Shown: positions 33,074 to 42,042, numbered from the stretch's first letter. The stretch is 45,348 nucleotides of DNA from Comamonas terrae (GCF_001544075.1 NZ_BCNT01000023.1:1-45348); one strand, 5' to 3'. A program made the numbers and translations. Notes: generated from the letters alone by a model not told the origin.

Positions 33074-36000
33074 ATGACAGTCCCTACTTCCAGACGCGCA
33101 CGAACACAGTGGCTGCCAGGTATTGCAGTGGCCGTGCTGGGACTGGCTCTGACTTTCTGGCTCGCTCATCTGCAGCGCAAATCCAGCGAGACGCTGGCGC
33201 AGCTGCGGTTCACCGAAGAGGTGCGCGCCTCGTCCAACGCCCTTTCGCAGCGCCTCAATGCCTATACGGAAGTCGTCAACGGCCTGCGGGACCTGTTCCT
33301 GCTCAAGCCCCACCTGAGCCGGCGCGAATTCGACCGCATCGTGGCCGAGCGCAATCTCCAGCGCCACTATCCTGAAATCAAGAACCTCTCGTTCGCGCGC
33401 TGGGTTCCGCTGGAGCAACTGAGCGCTTTCGAGTTGCGGCGGCGCGCACAGGCCCCGGCGGGCGAGGCGTTCAATCCCGTGCATCCCGCTTACTGGCATG
33501 CCGACTACCACATCAACGAATATGTGTGGCCGATGGAAGGCAACAGCGGCGTGCCGGGCCTGGACATCACGTCGCAGCCGGCCAACCTCGAAGCCCAGCT
33601 GGTGGCGCGCGGCACCGGCCGCACCGCCCTGTCGGCGCCGTTCACGCTGGTGCAGGAAAGCGATCTTCCCACCGGCATCGTGCTCAGGGCACCGGTCTTC
33701 AAGACCGGCAATGCAGCCAGCCTCAGCGAAGACTTCCTCGGCACGGCGGCCGTCAGCATCCGTGTCGCCGACATGGTCCGCGCCGTGCATGCCAACGGCT
33801 TTCTCAACAACGTCGCGGTGCGCATCGACGACACAGGGCCCATGGGCCGGCCGCATGCGCCGCCCCAGCCGCTGTATGCCTCTGCGGACTGGCCCGCTGC
33901 CGGACCGCAGGAGACACAGGAGCTGCAGCTGCATGGCCGGCGCTGGCGCCTGGTGTTCAGGCCCGTGGGCGTGGCGCTGTCCACGACGGAAAAATTCGCA
34001 CCCCACTGGATCGCGGGCATGGGCATGGCGATCTCCCTGCTGCTTGCCGCCCTCGTCACGCTGCTGGTGCGCCTGCGCATGCAGGCCCTGCAGGAAGCGG
34101 AAATCTCCAGCGAGGCCTTGCAGCAAAGCGAAAGCAGCCTGCGCGCCATCTTCAACCAGGCGGCCGTCGGGGTCGCCCAGGTGCAGATGGCCACGGGGCG
34201 GGCCGTGCGCATGAACGAGCGCTACAGCACCATCCTCGGCTATACCTTGGAAGAGCTCTACGCCATGAGCTTCCTGGACCTTTCCCATGTCCAGGGCCTG
34301 GACAGGGACCTGGAACAGCTGGAAAGGCTCAAGTCCGGCGAGATCCGCGAATACCAGCTCGAAAAATGCCTGCGGCGCAAGGACGGGCGCGAAATCTGGA
34401 TCGACCTTTCCGTCTCGTCGATGGGCGCCCAGGACGAGGAAGGCCTGTACTACATTGCCGTGGTCCAGGACATCACGGCGCGCCGGCTGCTCGAGGACTC
34501 CCTGCGCGACAGCGAACGCTATCTGCGCAACATCCTGCGCCATCTGCCCGTGGGACTGAGCATCGTGCGAGAGGACGGCCGCTTTACCTTCAGCAACGAC
34601 TGCAATGTCCAGATCTGCGGCTACAGCGTCGAGGACATACCGAATGCCGAGGCATGGTGGCGCCAGGTCTATCCCGATCCGCAGGTGCGCGAGAACGCCC
34701 GCCGCAGCTGGCTCGCCGACTGCATGCAGGCGCGCCAGAGCAACGGCCACATTCCCGCCCGCGAATACGAGATCCGCTGCAAGAACGGCCAGATGCGGCT
34801 GGTGGAGATCGCCGGCATAGCGCTGGACGAAGACTACCTGGTCACCATGGTGGACCTGAGCCAGCGCAAGGCCGCCGAGGACAAGATCCGCCACCTGGCC
34901 TACTACGACCCGTTGACGCATCTGCCCAACCGCCGCATGCTGCGCGACCACCTGCAGCAGGTGCTCGACGCCCAGGCGCGCCGCAACGGCTGGGGGGCGC
35001 TGCTGCTGCTGGACATCGACAACTTCAAGACACTCAACGACACGCGCGGCCATGACCAGGGCGATGCGCTGCTGTGCGAGGTGGCGCGCCGGCTGCGCAA
35101 CGGGACTGCCGGCCGCCACATGGTGGCGCGCCTGGGCGGCGACGAGTTCGTGGTCGTGTTCGAGGACCTGGCCGACAGCCCCGGACAGGCCCAGGCGCTG
35201 GCGCGCGAAAAAGGCTCGCGCATCCTGGCCCTGCTGCGCGAGCCCTATCCGCTCGAGGGCGAGGCCTTCCATGCCACGGCCAGCATCGGCGTGACGGTCT
35301 TCTCGGGAGCGCAGGAACAGATCTCCGACCTGCTCAAGCGCGCCGACCTGGCCATGTACCAGGCCAAGGCCACGGGACGCAATGCGCTGGAGTTCTACGA
35401 CCCGCAGCTGCAGGCCGTGGTGCGGGCGCGGGCCCGGCTCGTGGCGGACATCCGCGCCGGCATTGCCGGCGGCCAGTTCGAGCTGTTCTACCAGCCCCAG
35501 GTGGAGGGGAACTCCGTCTGCGGCTGCGAAGCGCTGCTGCGCTGGCGCCATCCGCGCGAAGGCTACGTCTCACCGGCGGTCTTCATTCCGCTGGCCGAGG
35601 AAACCGGGCTGATCCTGCAGCTGGGCGAATGGGTTCTGCAGGCCGCCTGCCGGCAGCTCGCCACCTGGGCGCAGGAGCCCAGGCTGGCCCATCTCACGCT
35701 GGCCGTCAACGTCAGCCCGCGCCAGTTCCGCCAGCCGGGCTTCGTCGGCCAGGTGCTGGCCGCGCTGGCCAGCGCCGGCGCACGCCCGCACAAGCTCAAG
35801 CTGGAGCTCACCGAAGGACTGCTGCTGGACAACCTCGAGGACACCATCCGGAAGATGGGCGAGCTCAAGGCCCATGGCGTGGGGTTTGCGCTGGACGACT
35901 TCGGCACCGGCTACTCCTCGCTGTCCTATCTCAAGCGCCTGCCGCTGGACCAGCTCAAGATCGACCAGGGCTTTGTGCGCGACGTGCTCACCGATCCCAA

Positions 36001-36232
36001 CGATGCCACCATTGCGCGCACCATCGTCGCGCTGGGTACCAGCCTGGGCCTGCATGTGATCGCGGAAGGCGTGGAAACCGAGGCGCAGCGCCTGTTCCTG
36101 CAGGCCCATGGCTGCCATGCCTGGCAGGGCTACCTGCTGAGCCCGCCCGTTTCGGCCGAGCGCTTCGGGGCCTTGCCGCTGACCTACGGGCTGCCCGTCC
36201 AGGCCCGGCTGCGCGAAAGCGGGGCCCGCTGA
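33074..36232 (+). CDS. CHASE-PAS-PAS-GGDEF-EAL c-di-GMP turnover protein
   Basis: A 1052-residue inner-membrane protein. A first helix (WLPGIAVAVLGLALTFWLA) leads to a periplasmic CHASE domain (about 40-300; RDLFLLKPHLSRREFDRIVA, LSFARWVP). A second helix (about 311-333) is followed by two PAS domains (about 345-595; SILGYTLEELYAMSFLDL, ICGYSVEDIPNAEAWW). The GGDEF domain has an intact GGDEF near residue 689, but the inhibitory site pattern RxxD upstream is lost (A-x-x-H). The EAL domain has EALLRWRH near 819, NVSPRQF, ELTEGLL, LDDFGTGYSSL, KIDQGF and EGVET. Both catalytic sets appear complete, so it could make and break c-di-GMP. It may influence the Tad pili encoded nearby. The ATG has a weak SD. 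Confidence 0.92.
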   Translation: MTVPTSRRARTQWLPGIAVAVLGLALTFWLAHLQRKSSETLAQLRFTEEVRASSNALSQRLNAYTEVVNGLRDLFLLKPHLSRREFDRIVAERNLQRHYPEIKNLSFARWVPLEQLSAFELRRRAQAPAGEAFNPVHPAYWHADYHINEYVWPMEGNSGVPGLDITSQPANLEAQLVARGTGRTALSAPFTLVQESDLPTGIVLRAPVFKTGNAASLSEDFLGTAAVSIRVADMVRAVHANGFLNNVAVRIDDTGPMGRPHAPPQPLYASADWPAAGPQETQELQLHGRRWRLVFRPVGVALSTTEKFAPHWIAGMGMAISLLLAALVTLLVRLRMQALQEAEISSEALQQSESSLRAIFNQAAVGVAQVQMATGRAVRMNERYSTILGYTLEELYAMSFLDLSHVQGLDRDLEQLERLKSGEIREYQLEKCLRRKDGREIWIDLSVSSMGAQDEEGLYYIAVVQDITARRLLEDSLRDSERYLRNILRHLPVGLSIVREDGRFTFSNDCNVQICGYSVEDIPNAEAWWRQVYPDPQVRENARRSWLADCMQARQSNGHIPAREYEIRCKNGQMRLVEIAGIALDEDYLVTMVDLSQRKAAEDKIRHLAYYDPLTHLPNRRMLRDHLQQVLDAQARRNGWGALLLLDIDNFKTLNDTRGHDQGDALLCEVARRLRNGTAGRHMVARLGGDEFVVVFEDLADSPGQAQALAREKGSRILALLREPYPLEGEAFHATASIGVTVFSGAQEQISDLLKRADLAMYQAKATGRNALEFYDPQLQAVVRARARLVADIRAGIAGGQFELFYQPQVEGNSVCGCEALLRWRHPREGYVSPAVFIPLAEETGLILQLGEWVLQAACRQLATWAQEPRLAHLTLAVNVSPRQFRQPGFVGQVLAALASAGARPHKLKLELTEGLLLDNLEDTIRKMGELKAHGVGFALDDFGTGYSSLSYLKRLPLDQLKIDQGFVRDVLTDPNDATIARTIVALGTSLGLHVIAEGVETEAQRLFLQAHGCHAWQGYLLSPPVSAERFGALPLTYGLPVQARLRESGAR

Positions 36233-36379
36233 CGGAGCATGCCGCAGCCGGGCGGTGCGCCGCCGGCATCCCGCGGCGGCCGATGAAACACACGGTTTCA
36301 TAACCATAGCAACAAACTGCGTCTGCAAAGGCGCAGCAGCGGTTTTCACAGGCATTGTCGGCGTACCATCGCCGACTGC

Positions 36380-37417
36380 ATGACGACCGCCAAGAACAAA
36401 AATACGCCAGCGCGCAAGCGCAGTTCCGCCAAGAAGAAAACCCGCTCGGGTTTCAGCCGCTTCCAGAAGTTTTCCGCCTCGGCGCTGGCCGCGGCGCTGG
36501 CCAGCTTCCAGATTGCCAGCTGCAGTTTCAATCCGCACTGGAGCCTTGGCCAGCTCGGCGCCGCCGCGCTTTCGGCCATCCATATTCCGGCGCTCGAAAG
36601 CCTGCGCAAATCCGGCTGGCCTGCGGACACCGGCAACACGCACCGGCCTGCACCAGGCCACGCCGGCCAGGGCACGGCAAGCGCGGGCCACCACAGGCCG
36701 TCGGGCACCACGGCCGGCCAGCCCACGCGCACGGCCGCTTCGTCGGCCACTTCCTTCGCCAGTTGCCCGCAGTTCTTTCCCGGCGGCCGCGCGCCGTCGC
36801 TGCAGGTCCAGCCCCAGCAGCGCGAGCTATGCTTCAGCGGCTTTGCCGTGCTGCACAGCGGGCTGACCAAGACGCCGGTCTTCGTGGCCGAACGCCTCAA
36901 CCGCCAGCTGCTGCTGCAGGGCCAGGGGCTGCAGCGCACCGACAAGTTCTATGCGGATGCGCGCCTGCCGCGCATGGAACGCTCGGAGCTCGACGACTAC
37001 AAGCGCTCGGGCTTCTCGCGCGGCCACATGGCGCCGGCCGCGGACATGGCCTCGCCCGAGGCCATGGCCCAGAGCTTCAGCCTGGCCAACATGGTGCCGC
37101 AGAACCAGGTGCACAACGCCGGCGTGTGGGCCAAGGTGGAGGAGGACACGCGCAAGTACGCCCTGCGCGCCCAGGGCGATGTGTTCGTGTTCACGGGCCC
37201 GGTGTTCAGCGGCCCGGTCCAGACCATCGGCGCCAACCAGGTGCATGTGCCGGACTACCTGTTCAAGCTGGTCTACGACGCCACCACGGGCCGCAGCTGG
37301 GTCTACTGGCAGGCCAACAGCGCCGACACGCGCATGGGTCCGCCGATCAGCTACGAGGAATTCACGCGCCGCACGGGCATGCCGCTGCTGGCCAACGTGC
37401 ACTTGCCCCGCGCCTGA
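36380..37417 (+). CDS. DNA/RNA non-specific endonuclease (NUC1 family)
   Basis: A 345-residue protein. The N-terminus is highly basic (KNKNTPARKRSSAKKKTRSG), then a moderately hydrophobic stretch (ASALAAALASFQIASCSF) that could be an anchor or uncleaved signal. Residues ~85-125 are low complexity. The nuclease domain (about 130-340) has ELCFSGFAVLHSGLTKTPVF, the DRGH-type motif S-R-G-H-M-A-P-A-A-D with catalytic His216, and the metal-binding Asn region NMVPQNQVHNAGVWAKVEED. Enzymes of this type cut DNA and RNA using Mg2+. The role could be nutrient scavenging or competition. No inhibitor gene of the NuiA type is seen next to it. A dispersed repeat follows directly. Confidence 0.88.
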   Translation: MTTAKNKNTPARKRSSAKKKTRSGFSRFQKFSASALAAALASFQIASCSFNPHWSLGQLGAAALSAIHIPALESLRKSGWPADTGNTHRPAPGHAGQGTASAGHHRPSGTTAGQPTRTAASSATSFASCPQFFPGGRAPSLQVQPQQRELCFSGFAVLHSGLTKTPVFVAERLNRQLLLQGQGLQRTDKFYADARLPRMERSELDDYKRSGFSRGHMAPAADMASPEAMAQSFSLANMVPQNQVHNAGVWAKVEEDTRKYALRAQGDVFVFTGPVFSGPVQTIGANQVHVPDYLFKLVYDATTGRSWVYWQANSADTRMGPPISYEEFTRRTGMPLLANVHLPRA

Positions 37418-37423
37418 TGCTCA

Positions 37424-37523
37424 TAAAAAATGAGCTGCCGGCGCCTTTCATCCCGATCGTTGGCATGGATTCATCCACGAAGACGAGAAGAAACGGGCGC
37501 AGGCAGCTCTCTTTTTTGAGAGT
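37424..37523. repeat. Dispersed ~100-bp element with inverted ends, copy 2
   Basis: Left end GCTCAT-aaaaa-ATGAGC then TGCCGGCGCC; right end, in reverse complement, CTCTC-aaaaaa-GAGAG then CTGCCTGCGCCC. The two ~27-nt ends match with a few changes and each contains its own small hairpin with an A/T loop. It sits between the converging nuclease and DsrE-like genes and could act as a bidirectional terminator. This is the clearest copy of the family in the window. Confidence 0.7.
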
Positions 37524-37528
37524 ACCGG

Positions 37529-37885
37529 TCAGAAGGTGATGACCTTGTCGGCTTCGAGCGTCCAGTCGGCCAGCTCGGGCAGCGTGCCGATTTCCACGCC
37601 CCCGATCAGGGTCAGCTCGGCCAGGCCGCGCGCCAGCGCGCAGGTGCGGCACAGCTTGAGGGTCACGCCCTCGGCCACCAGCTGCTCGACCATGGCCTGC
37701 AGGCCGCTGCCCGCGCCGTCGTGCTGATGGGGCAGGCCCACCACGGTGGCGTCGGACATCAGAAACAGCTTGACCTCGGGCCGCGCATCGTGGCCGCGCA
37801 AGGCCATGGCCACGCGCAGGGCGGACAGGCAGCGCTCGCTGCCATAAGGCGCGGCATGGACGATCACAACGATTTTTTGTGTCAT
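37529..37885 (-). CDS. DsrE-like sulfur-relay family protein
   Basis: A 118-residue protein starting MTQKIVVIVHAAPYGSERCL. The Rossmann-like DsrE/DsrF pattern is visible: an N-terminal strand and ERCLSALRVAMAL helix, EVKLFLMSDATVVGLPHQ, then LVAEGVTLKLCRTCALARGL with two cysteines, and ELADWTLEADKVITF at the end. The CRTC cysteines are at the usual persulfide-carrying position. It lies downstream of yedE and yedF on the same strand, separated by a GC-rich repeat, so it is likely part of the same sulfur-handling set. Confidence 0.85.
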   Translation of the reverse strand: MTQKIVVIVHAAPYGSERCLSALRVAMALRGHDARPEVKLFLMSDATVVGLPHQHDGAGSGLQAMVEQLVAEGVTLKLCRTCALARGLAELTLIGGVEIGTLPELADWTLEADKVITF

Positions 37886-37913
37886 GGCGAAATTCTCGAA
37901 CGGTGATTCAGAG

Positions 37914-38090
37914 CACAGCGCTTAAACCGGCGCGACCCAACTCAGAGATGCCGACCAAGAGCCGCCTCGCGGCGGGGGCGCCTAGCTGAAGGCATCGTCC
38001 CCCTCCCGTAGCGCGCAGCGCGTAGAAAGAGAGCGCCCGGCTAGGGGGAAGCGGCGGGGCCGCCCAGGCAAAGCCGCTTCGGGGGAGCAA
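37914..38090. repeat. GC-rich dispersed intergenic repeat
   Basis: The stretch between the yedF-like and DsrE-like genes is made of short G/C-rich blocks (GGGGGAAGCGGCGGGGCCGC, GTAGCGCGCAGCGCGTAG, CGCCTCGCGGCGGGGGCG) and ends near CGGCGCGACCCAACTC. From memory this layout is typical of a long noncoding repeat in Comamonas, Delftia and Acidovorax. Several internal stems are possible. No gene is supported here. Confidence 0.5.
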
Positions 38091-38092
38091 CC

Positions 38093-38332
38093 TCATCTAC
38101 GGATGAGGTACCGAATGGTCGGCCCGTCCTGCTGGATCTCCAGCACCTCGTAGCCGTGGTTCTTGGCGTCGAGCGGAATGTTGTTGATCGACTGCGGGCA
38201 GTCCGACACCACTTCCAGGATCTGGCCGGGCAGCAGCTGGGGCATGGCCTCCAGCGTGGCCACGGCGGGATAGGGACAGGGCTCGCCCACCATGTCGAGG
38301 CGGAAATCGGGCACGTATTGCGGTTGGCTCAT
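38093..38332 (-). CDS. yedF: TusA/YedF-family sulfur carrier
   Basis: A 79-residue protein. The start at 38332 has AAGGAA just upstream. The hallmark is GEPCPYPAVATLEAM: the CPxP-type motif (here C-P-Y-P) whose Cys carries persulfide. It ends PTIRYLIRR, which is typical. It starts 17 nt after the yedE stop, so the two are co-expressed. In E. coli the pair YedE/YedF is linked to selenium or sulfur handling, and the related TsuA/TsuB pair to thiosulfate uptake. Confidence 0.88.
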   Translation of the reverse strand: MSQPQYVPDFRLDMVGEPCPYPAVATLEAMPQLLPGQILEVVSDCPQSINNIPLDAKNHGYEVLEIQQDGPTIRYLIRR

Positions 38333-38349
38333 GAGGATTCCTTGGTTGT

Positions 38350-39558
38350 TCAGGCTGCCTGCAGCGCGGCGGCCGCACGCTGCTTTTGGGCGAAGAAGCG
38401 CTTTTCCCACCACAGCACCAGGGCCAGCGCCACGCCCAGCATCGCATAGGTGGCCAGCAGCCCGCCCTGGGGGCCGAGCTCCCGCAGCAGGTTGACCTTG
38501 TCGTAGTTGACGGCGATCACGGGCGCGATGTCGTCCCAGACCAGCGCCAGCAGCGTGGAGCCGATGATGTTGCCCAGGCCCACCCACCAGTAGTGCACCT
38601 GGCCTTCGACGGCGCGGTACATCCAGCCCGTCTCGCAGCCGCCGGCCAGCACGATGCCGAAGCCGAACAGCAGGCCGCCGATCACGGCGTTCGGTCCGGC
38701 CCAGAAGATCTTGGGATCCATGCCCAGCTGCACATAGCTGTAGATGCCGATGGTGCCCACGGCCATGCCCGCGATGATGGCCTTGGCCATCTGCGTGCGG
38801 CCCGTGATCCACAGGTCGCGGAAGGCCGAGGTGAAGCAGACCTGCGCACGCTCGATGATCAGGCCGAAGGCCAGGCCGAACAGCGCGGCAAAACCCAGCT
38901 TGGGCGCGTCGAAGACCTTGGCCACGGCCCAGACCACGAAGGCCAGGAACAGCGCCATGCCGATGCGAAAGCGGCGCCGGGCCTGGGCTTCGCGCCGGCC
39001 CAGCGGCTGCGGCGCACTGACTTTCTGCAGCTTCACCGGAATGCGGAAGACGGGCAGCAGGCTGACCTTGGCGCCTGCCAGCGAGCCGATGGCCGTGGCT
39101 ATCGCGAAGAACCAGGCATGCAGCGAGAACTGCGGAATGCCCGTGAAGAAGGCCGCCAGATTGCAGCCCATGGCCAGCCGCGCGCCAAAGCCCGCGATGA
39201 TGCCGCCGACGATGGCCTGGAACACGCGGATGCGGTGGTTGGGCAGGCGCAGCTTGACATTGTTGGCCCACAGCGCGGCCGAGAAGCAGCCCACGAACAT
39301 GCCGATGATCATCACCCCGTCGACGCGCGTGAGCGGCGTGCCCTGCAGGCCGATGACCTTGAAGTAGCCCCAGCCGGACAGGTCCACGCCGAGGAACTGC
39401 AGGATATGCCCGCCCCAGCGGGTGAATTCGCCGGTCACGGCCCAGAAGGTGCCGGTGATGCCGAAGTAGTACGCGGAGAGAACGCCTGCCGCAATCACTG
39501 CGGGTACGGGCGACCAGAAGCGCACCAGGTATTGGTGTTTGAAGTCTTGCCAGCTCAT
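38350..39558 (-). CDS. yedE: YeeE/YedE-family sulfur- or selenium-related transporter
   Basis: A 402-residue polytopic membrane protein. The start at 39558 (MSWQDFKHQYLVRFWSPVPA) matches the usual YedE N-terminus; the frame runs on to 39687 without family-like sequence. The fold has paired half-repeats with conserved cysteine loops: GARLAMGCNLAAFFTGI, ERAQVCFTSAFRDLWITG and LAGGCETGWMYRAVEGQ. These cysteines relay the sulfur species in YeeE. FWAVTGEFTRWGGHILQFLG is also typical. The length is close to that of YedE. The substrate (thiosulfate, selenium compound or other) cannot be told from sequence alone. Confidence 0.88.
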   Translation of the reverse strand: MSWQDFKHQYLVRFWSPVPAVIAAGVLSAYYFGITGTFWAVTGEFTRWGGHILQFLGVDLSGWGYFKVIGLQGTPLTRVDGVMIIGMFVGCFSAALWANNVKLRLPNHRIRVFQAIVGGIIAGFGARLAMGCNLAAFFTGIPQFSLHAWFFAIATAIGSLAGAKVSLLPVFRIPVKLQKVSAPQPLGRREAQARRRFRIGMALFLAFVVWAVAKVFDAPKLGFAALFGLAFGLIIERAQVCFTSAFRDLWITGRTQMAKAIIAGMAVGTIGIYSYVQLGMDPKIFWAGPNAVIGGLLFGFGIVLAGGCETGWMYRAVEGQVHYWWVGLGNIIGSTLLALVWDDIAPVIAVNYDKVNLLRELGPQGGLLATYAMLGVALALVLWWEKRFFAQKQRAAAALQAA

Positions 39559-39792
39559 GCCTTGCTTTCCCGCCGCGCGGGTGGGCGCGGCGCATTTTCC
39601 GAAGCACCAGAGAAAAAACGCAAAAACCACGGAGATTTCTGCGCTTTCAAGGTTCTGGCGAACGGCTACCAAAAGGTGCCCATCCATGGGCTGCGAGCCC
39701 GGCCCTTGCGGACCCTCGGCTCACATGAGCGGCCATTATCCGCCGGCAGGTCCGCCATCGTGCCGGCGAAGAACTTGCCTTATCAAATTGCC

Positions 39793-42042
39793 TTACTTAG
39801 AAGCGGGTGCCGCGGCGGCGTCCGGAGCCGCTGCAGCGGGTGCAACTGATACCGCAGAAGCGGCCGGCGCCGGCTCGGCCGTGGGCGCAGCCGCGGCGGT
39901 GGAAGCACCGTGCTGCCAGCCCGCCGGCAGCACGCCGTCCAGCCAGTGCATGCGCCAGGCCAGCAGCAGGGCCGCGGCCAGCACGGCCAGCGCGCACAGC
40001 GTGTTGCGCAGGCCGTGCCTGTCGGCATAGGGATCGGCCAGGCTGCGGCGCGCGTTCAAGGGCACCTTGGCCGTCTGCGACAGGCTGCGCCCCAGGCTCA
40101 GGTTGATGTTCATGCGGCCGTTGATGGCCCAGCCGCTGGCATCCAGGATCGGGCCCAGGCTGCGCTGGCGCAGCTTGAGCCAGGCGATCATCATGCTGGG
40201 GCCGGAGATAGCCAGGATGATGCCCAGCAGGGCCACCGGAATCCACGGGCCCAGCTCGATGAACTTGCCGAAGATGCCCACCGCCACGGCGCTCAGCGAG
40301 CCCAGGGCCACGCCGATGGCGGCCACCGTGCCCACGTCCGTCTTGCGCGCGGCCGCAGGCGCCAGGTCCCTGGGCGCCGTCGCGAGCTTGGCCGCGCTGT
40401 CGCCGAGGCTGGCATTGACCACGTCGTTCTTGGCCGCCGCATGCTTGGCCACCTGCTCCTCCACCATGCGCAGGAACTTCTTGTACGGCGAGAAGAAAGC
40501 CTGGCCGATGCTGGTGGGGTTGTCGATGAGCTTGACGATGGTGGCGTCCCAGTCGTTGCCGGCACGGTCATAGAAAACCCCGTTGCGGCCCACGAACAGG
40601 AAATCCACATCGCCGGCCGTGAAGGCCGCCACGATGGTCTTCTTCTCGCTGCCGCGCCGGCATTCGCAATAGGCCAGATAGGTCTTGGCCATGGCGGCCA
40701 GCGCCGCGTGCGCACCCGCGTCGGCCACCTCCACGGTCAGGTCGCAGCTGCGCCCGTCCAGGAACAGGGTGCCGGCCTGGAAGGCCGCGCCCTCGCGGCG
40801 GTAGAAGCAGGAGAACGAAACGAAGTTGTTGAGCAGCGCCAGCAGGTCGCGCTGCAGGCGGATCAGCTTTTCCAGCGCCTGCGCCTGCAGGCTGTGCTCC
40901 TTCTCCGCCTCGTCCTGCGCCAGCAACGCCATCAGTGCGGCCTGCAGGCCGCTGTCCAGCAGTTCCTGCACCTGTGCTTCGGTCAGCGCGCCCAGCGGCG
41001 TGGCCGGGCACGCGGCCAGCCATTGCTGGCACTGGGCCAGCCTGGCCTTGAGCTGCTCCCACTGCGCTTCGTCCAGCACCGTCAGCGCATGGCCGAACAC
41101 CGGCTCCACCGCCTGCTCGCGCAGGACTTGCAGCGCAGCGGCCCAGGCGGGATTGACGCCCTGCACCAGCGGCAGGCGGCGTTCGCCGGTGACGGAAGCC
41201 AGCGGCAGCGCCGCAATCGCTTCGGAGCTGCCGCTGAGCACGCTCTGGCCCAGGGCCGCATAGCCCTCTTCCGTGGGATTGAGCGGCAGCTGCGCCCGGG
41301 GATCGAACTCCACCAGCCGCGCACGCGCAAAGAAGTCGTCCACCTTGGCCTGCACTGCATTCACGGCCTCGGCCGCGGCCAGCGCACGCGCCCGCGGCTG
41401 CAGATGGCAGCCCAGCTCGGCGGCCTGGGCAAACCAGGCCTGCAGTGCCTGCACATCGGCAAAAAAGGCCTCGGCCTTGGCGCGGTCGATGCCGGGCACG
41501 CCATCGCAGCCGTCCACGGCGCCATAGGTTTCCTGGATGCGGGAGATCAGCGCGGCCAGCGCTTCGTCGCCTCCTGCCGTGGCGGCGCTGATCACGCCGT
41601 CGCCGTTGAAGCGCAGGGCCTGCAGCGAAGCCAGGCGCTCCTGCACCTGGGCCAGCGTCAGCGACGTGGCCTCGGGGCTCCCGGCCAGAGCCAGCACCCG
41701 CTGCGCCTCGGACAGCAGCAGTGCGCCCTGCTCGGTGTCGGCGTTGATGCTGGCCAGCTGCAGCACATCACCGCCATCGGCCAGCACCTGCGGATCGCGC
41801 ACGCAGGACACGGCCCACTCGCAGGCGGCCACCAGTTCGGGCGGGCGGATGCGCCCGTCCTTGCTGGTATCGATCAGATCCAGCGTCGCGCTGTCGAACT
41901 CGATGCCCCGCGTGGGACAGGCCAGCGCCACCCACAGCTTCTGGTCCAGCTCTCCTATGTGGGCAATGTCCTGGCCGGTGCGGATCACCACCTGGTCCAC
42001 CTCGCCGGCGCGGAAGAACTGCCACTCGTACTGCTGCTGCAT
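39793..42042 (-). CDS. Large EF-hand membrane protein of unknown function
   Basis: A 749-residue protein not recognised as a named family. The start at 42042 (MQQQYEWQFFRAGEVDQVVI) is set in a longer open frame; a GTTTTC-type leader without a strong SD precedes it. An EF-hand loop D-T-S-K-D-G-R-I-R-P-P-E is near residue 63, followed by an EF-like FNGDGVISA loop and a CDGVPGIDRAKAEAFF segment (about 145-200). The middle (about 200-490) is alpha-helical, Ala/Gln-rich, with QKLIRLQRDLLALLNNFVSF-type stretches. Around 530 the segment VAAFTGGDVDFLFVGRNGVFYDR-like and SPYKKFLRMVEEQVAKHAA follow. Three or so membrane helices are seen near the C-terminus (TVAAIGVALGSLSAVAVGIF, IPVALLGIILAISGPSMMIA, LCALAVLAAALLLAW), with a conserved-looking loop (DASGWAINGRMNINLSLGRS). 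The tail is Ala/Pro-rich. Confidence 0.7.
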   Translation of the reverse strand: MQQQYEWQFFRAGEVDQVVIRTGQDIAHIGELDQKLWVALACPTRGIEFDSATLDLIDTSKDGRIRPPELVAACEWAVSCVRDPQVLADGGDVLQLASINADTEQGALLLSEAQRVLALAGSPEATSLTLAQVQERLASLQALRFNGDGVISAATAGGDEALAALISRIQETYGAVDGCDGVPGIDRAKAEAFFADVQALQAWFAQAAELGCHLQPRARALAAAEAVNAVQAKVDDFFARARLVEFDPRAQLPLNPTEEGYAALGQSVLSGSSEAIAALPLASVTGERRLPLVQGVNPAWAAALQVLREQAVEPVFGHALTVLDEAQWEQLKARLAQCQQWLAACPATPLGALTEAQVQELLDSGLQAALMALLAQDEAEKEHSLQAQALEKLIRLQRDLLALLNNFVSFSCFYRREGAAFQAGTLFLDGRSCDLTVEVADAGAHAALAAMAKTYLAYCECRRGSEKKTIVAAFTAGDVDFLFVGRNGVFYDRAGNDWDATIVKLIDNPTSIGQAFFSPYKKFLRMVEEQVAKHAAAKNDVVNASLGDSAAKLATAPRDLAPAAARKTDVGTVAAIGVALGSLSAVAVGIFGKFIELGPWIPVALLGIILAISGPSMMIAWLKLRQRSLGPILDASGWAINGRMNINLSLGRSLSQTAKVPLNARRSLADPYADRHGLRNTLCALAVLAAALLLAWRMHWLDGVLPAGWQHGASTAAAAPTAEPAPAASAVSVAPAAAAPDAAAAPASK

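Noticed and set aside
36283..36301. Terminator after the GGDEF-EAL gene
   Set aside because: ATGAAAC/GTTTCAT is a short AT-rich stem without a T-run, too weak to call a terminator.
39559..39792. A gene between yedE and the EF-hand gene
   Set aside because: Frames here lack SD and domains. The stretch probably holds the yedE promoter, but no convincing -35/-10 pair could be fixed.
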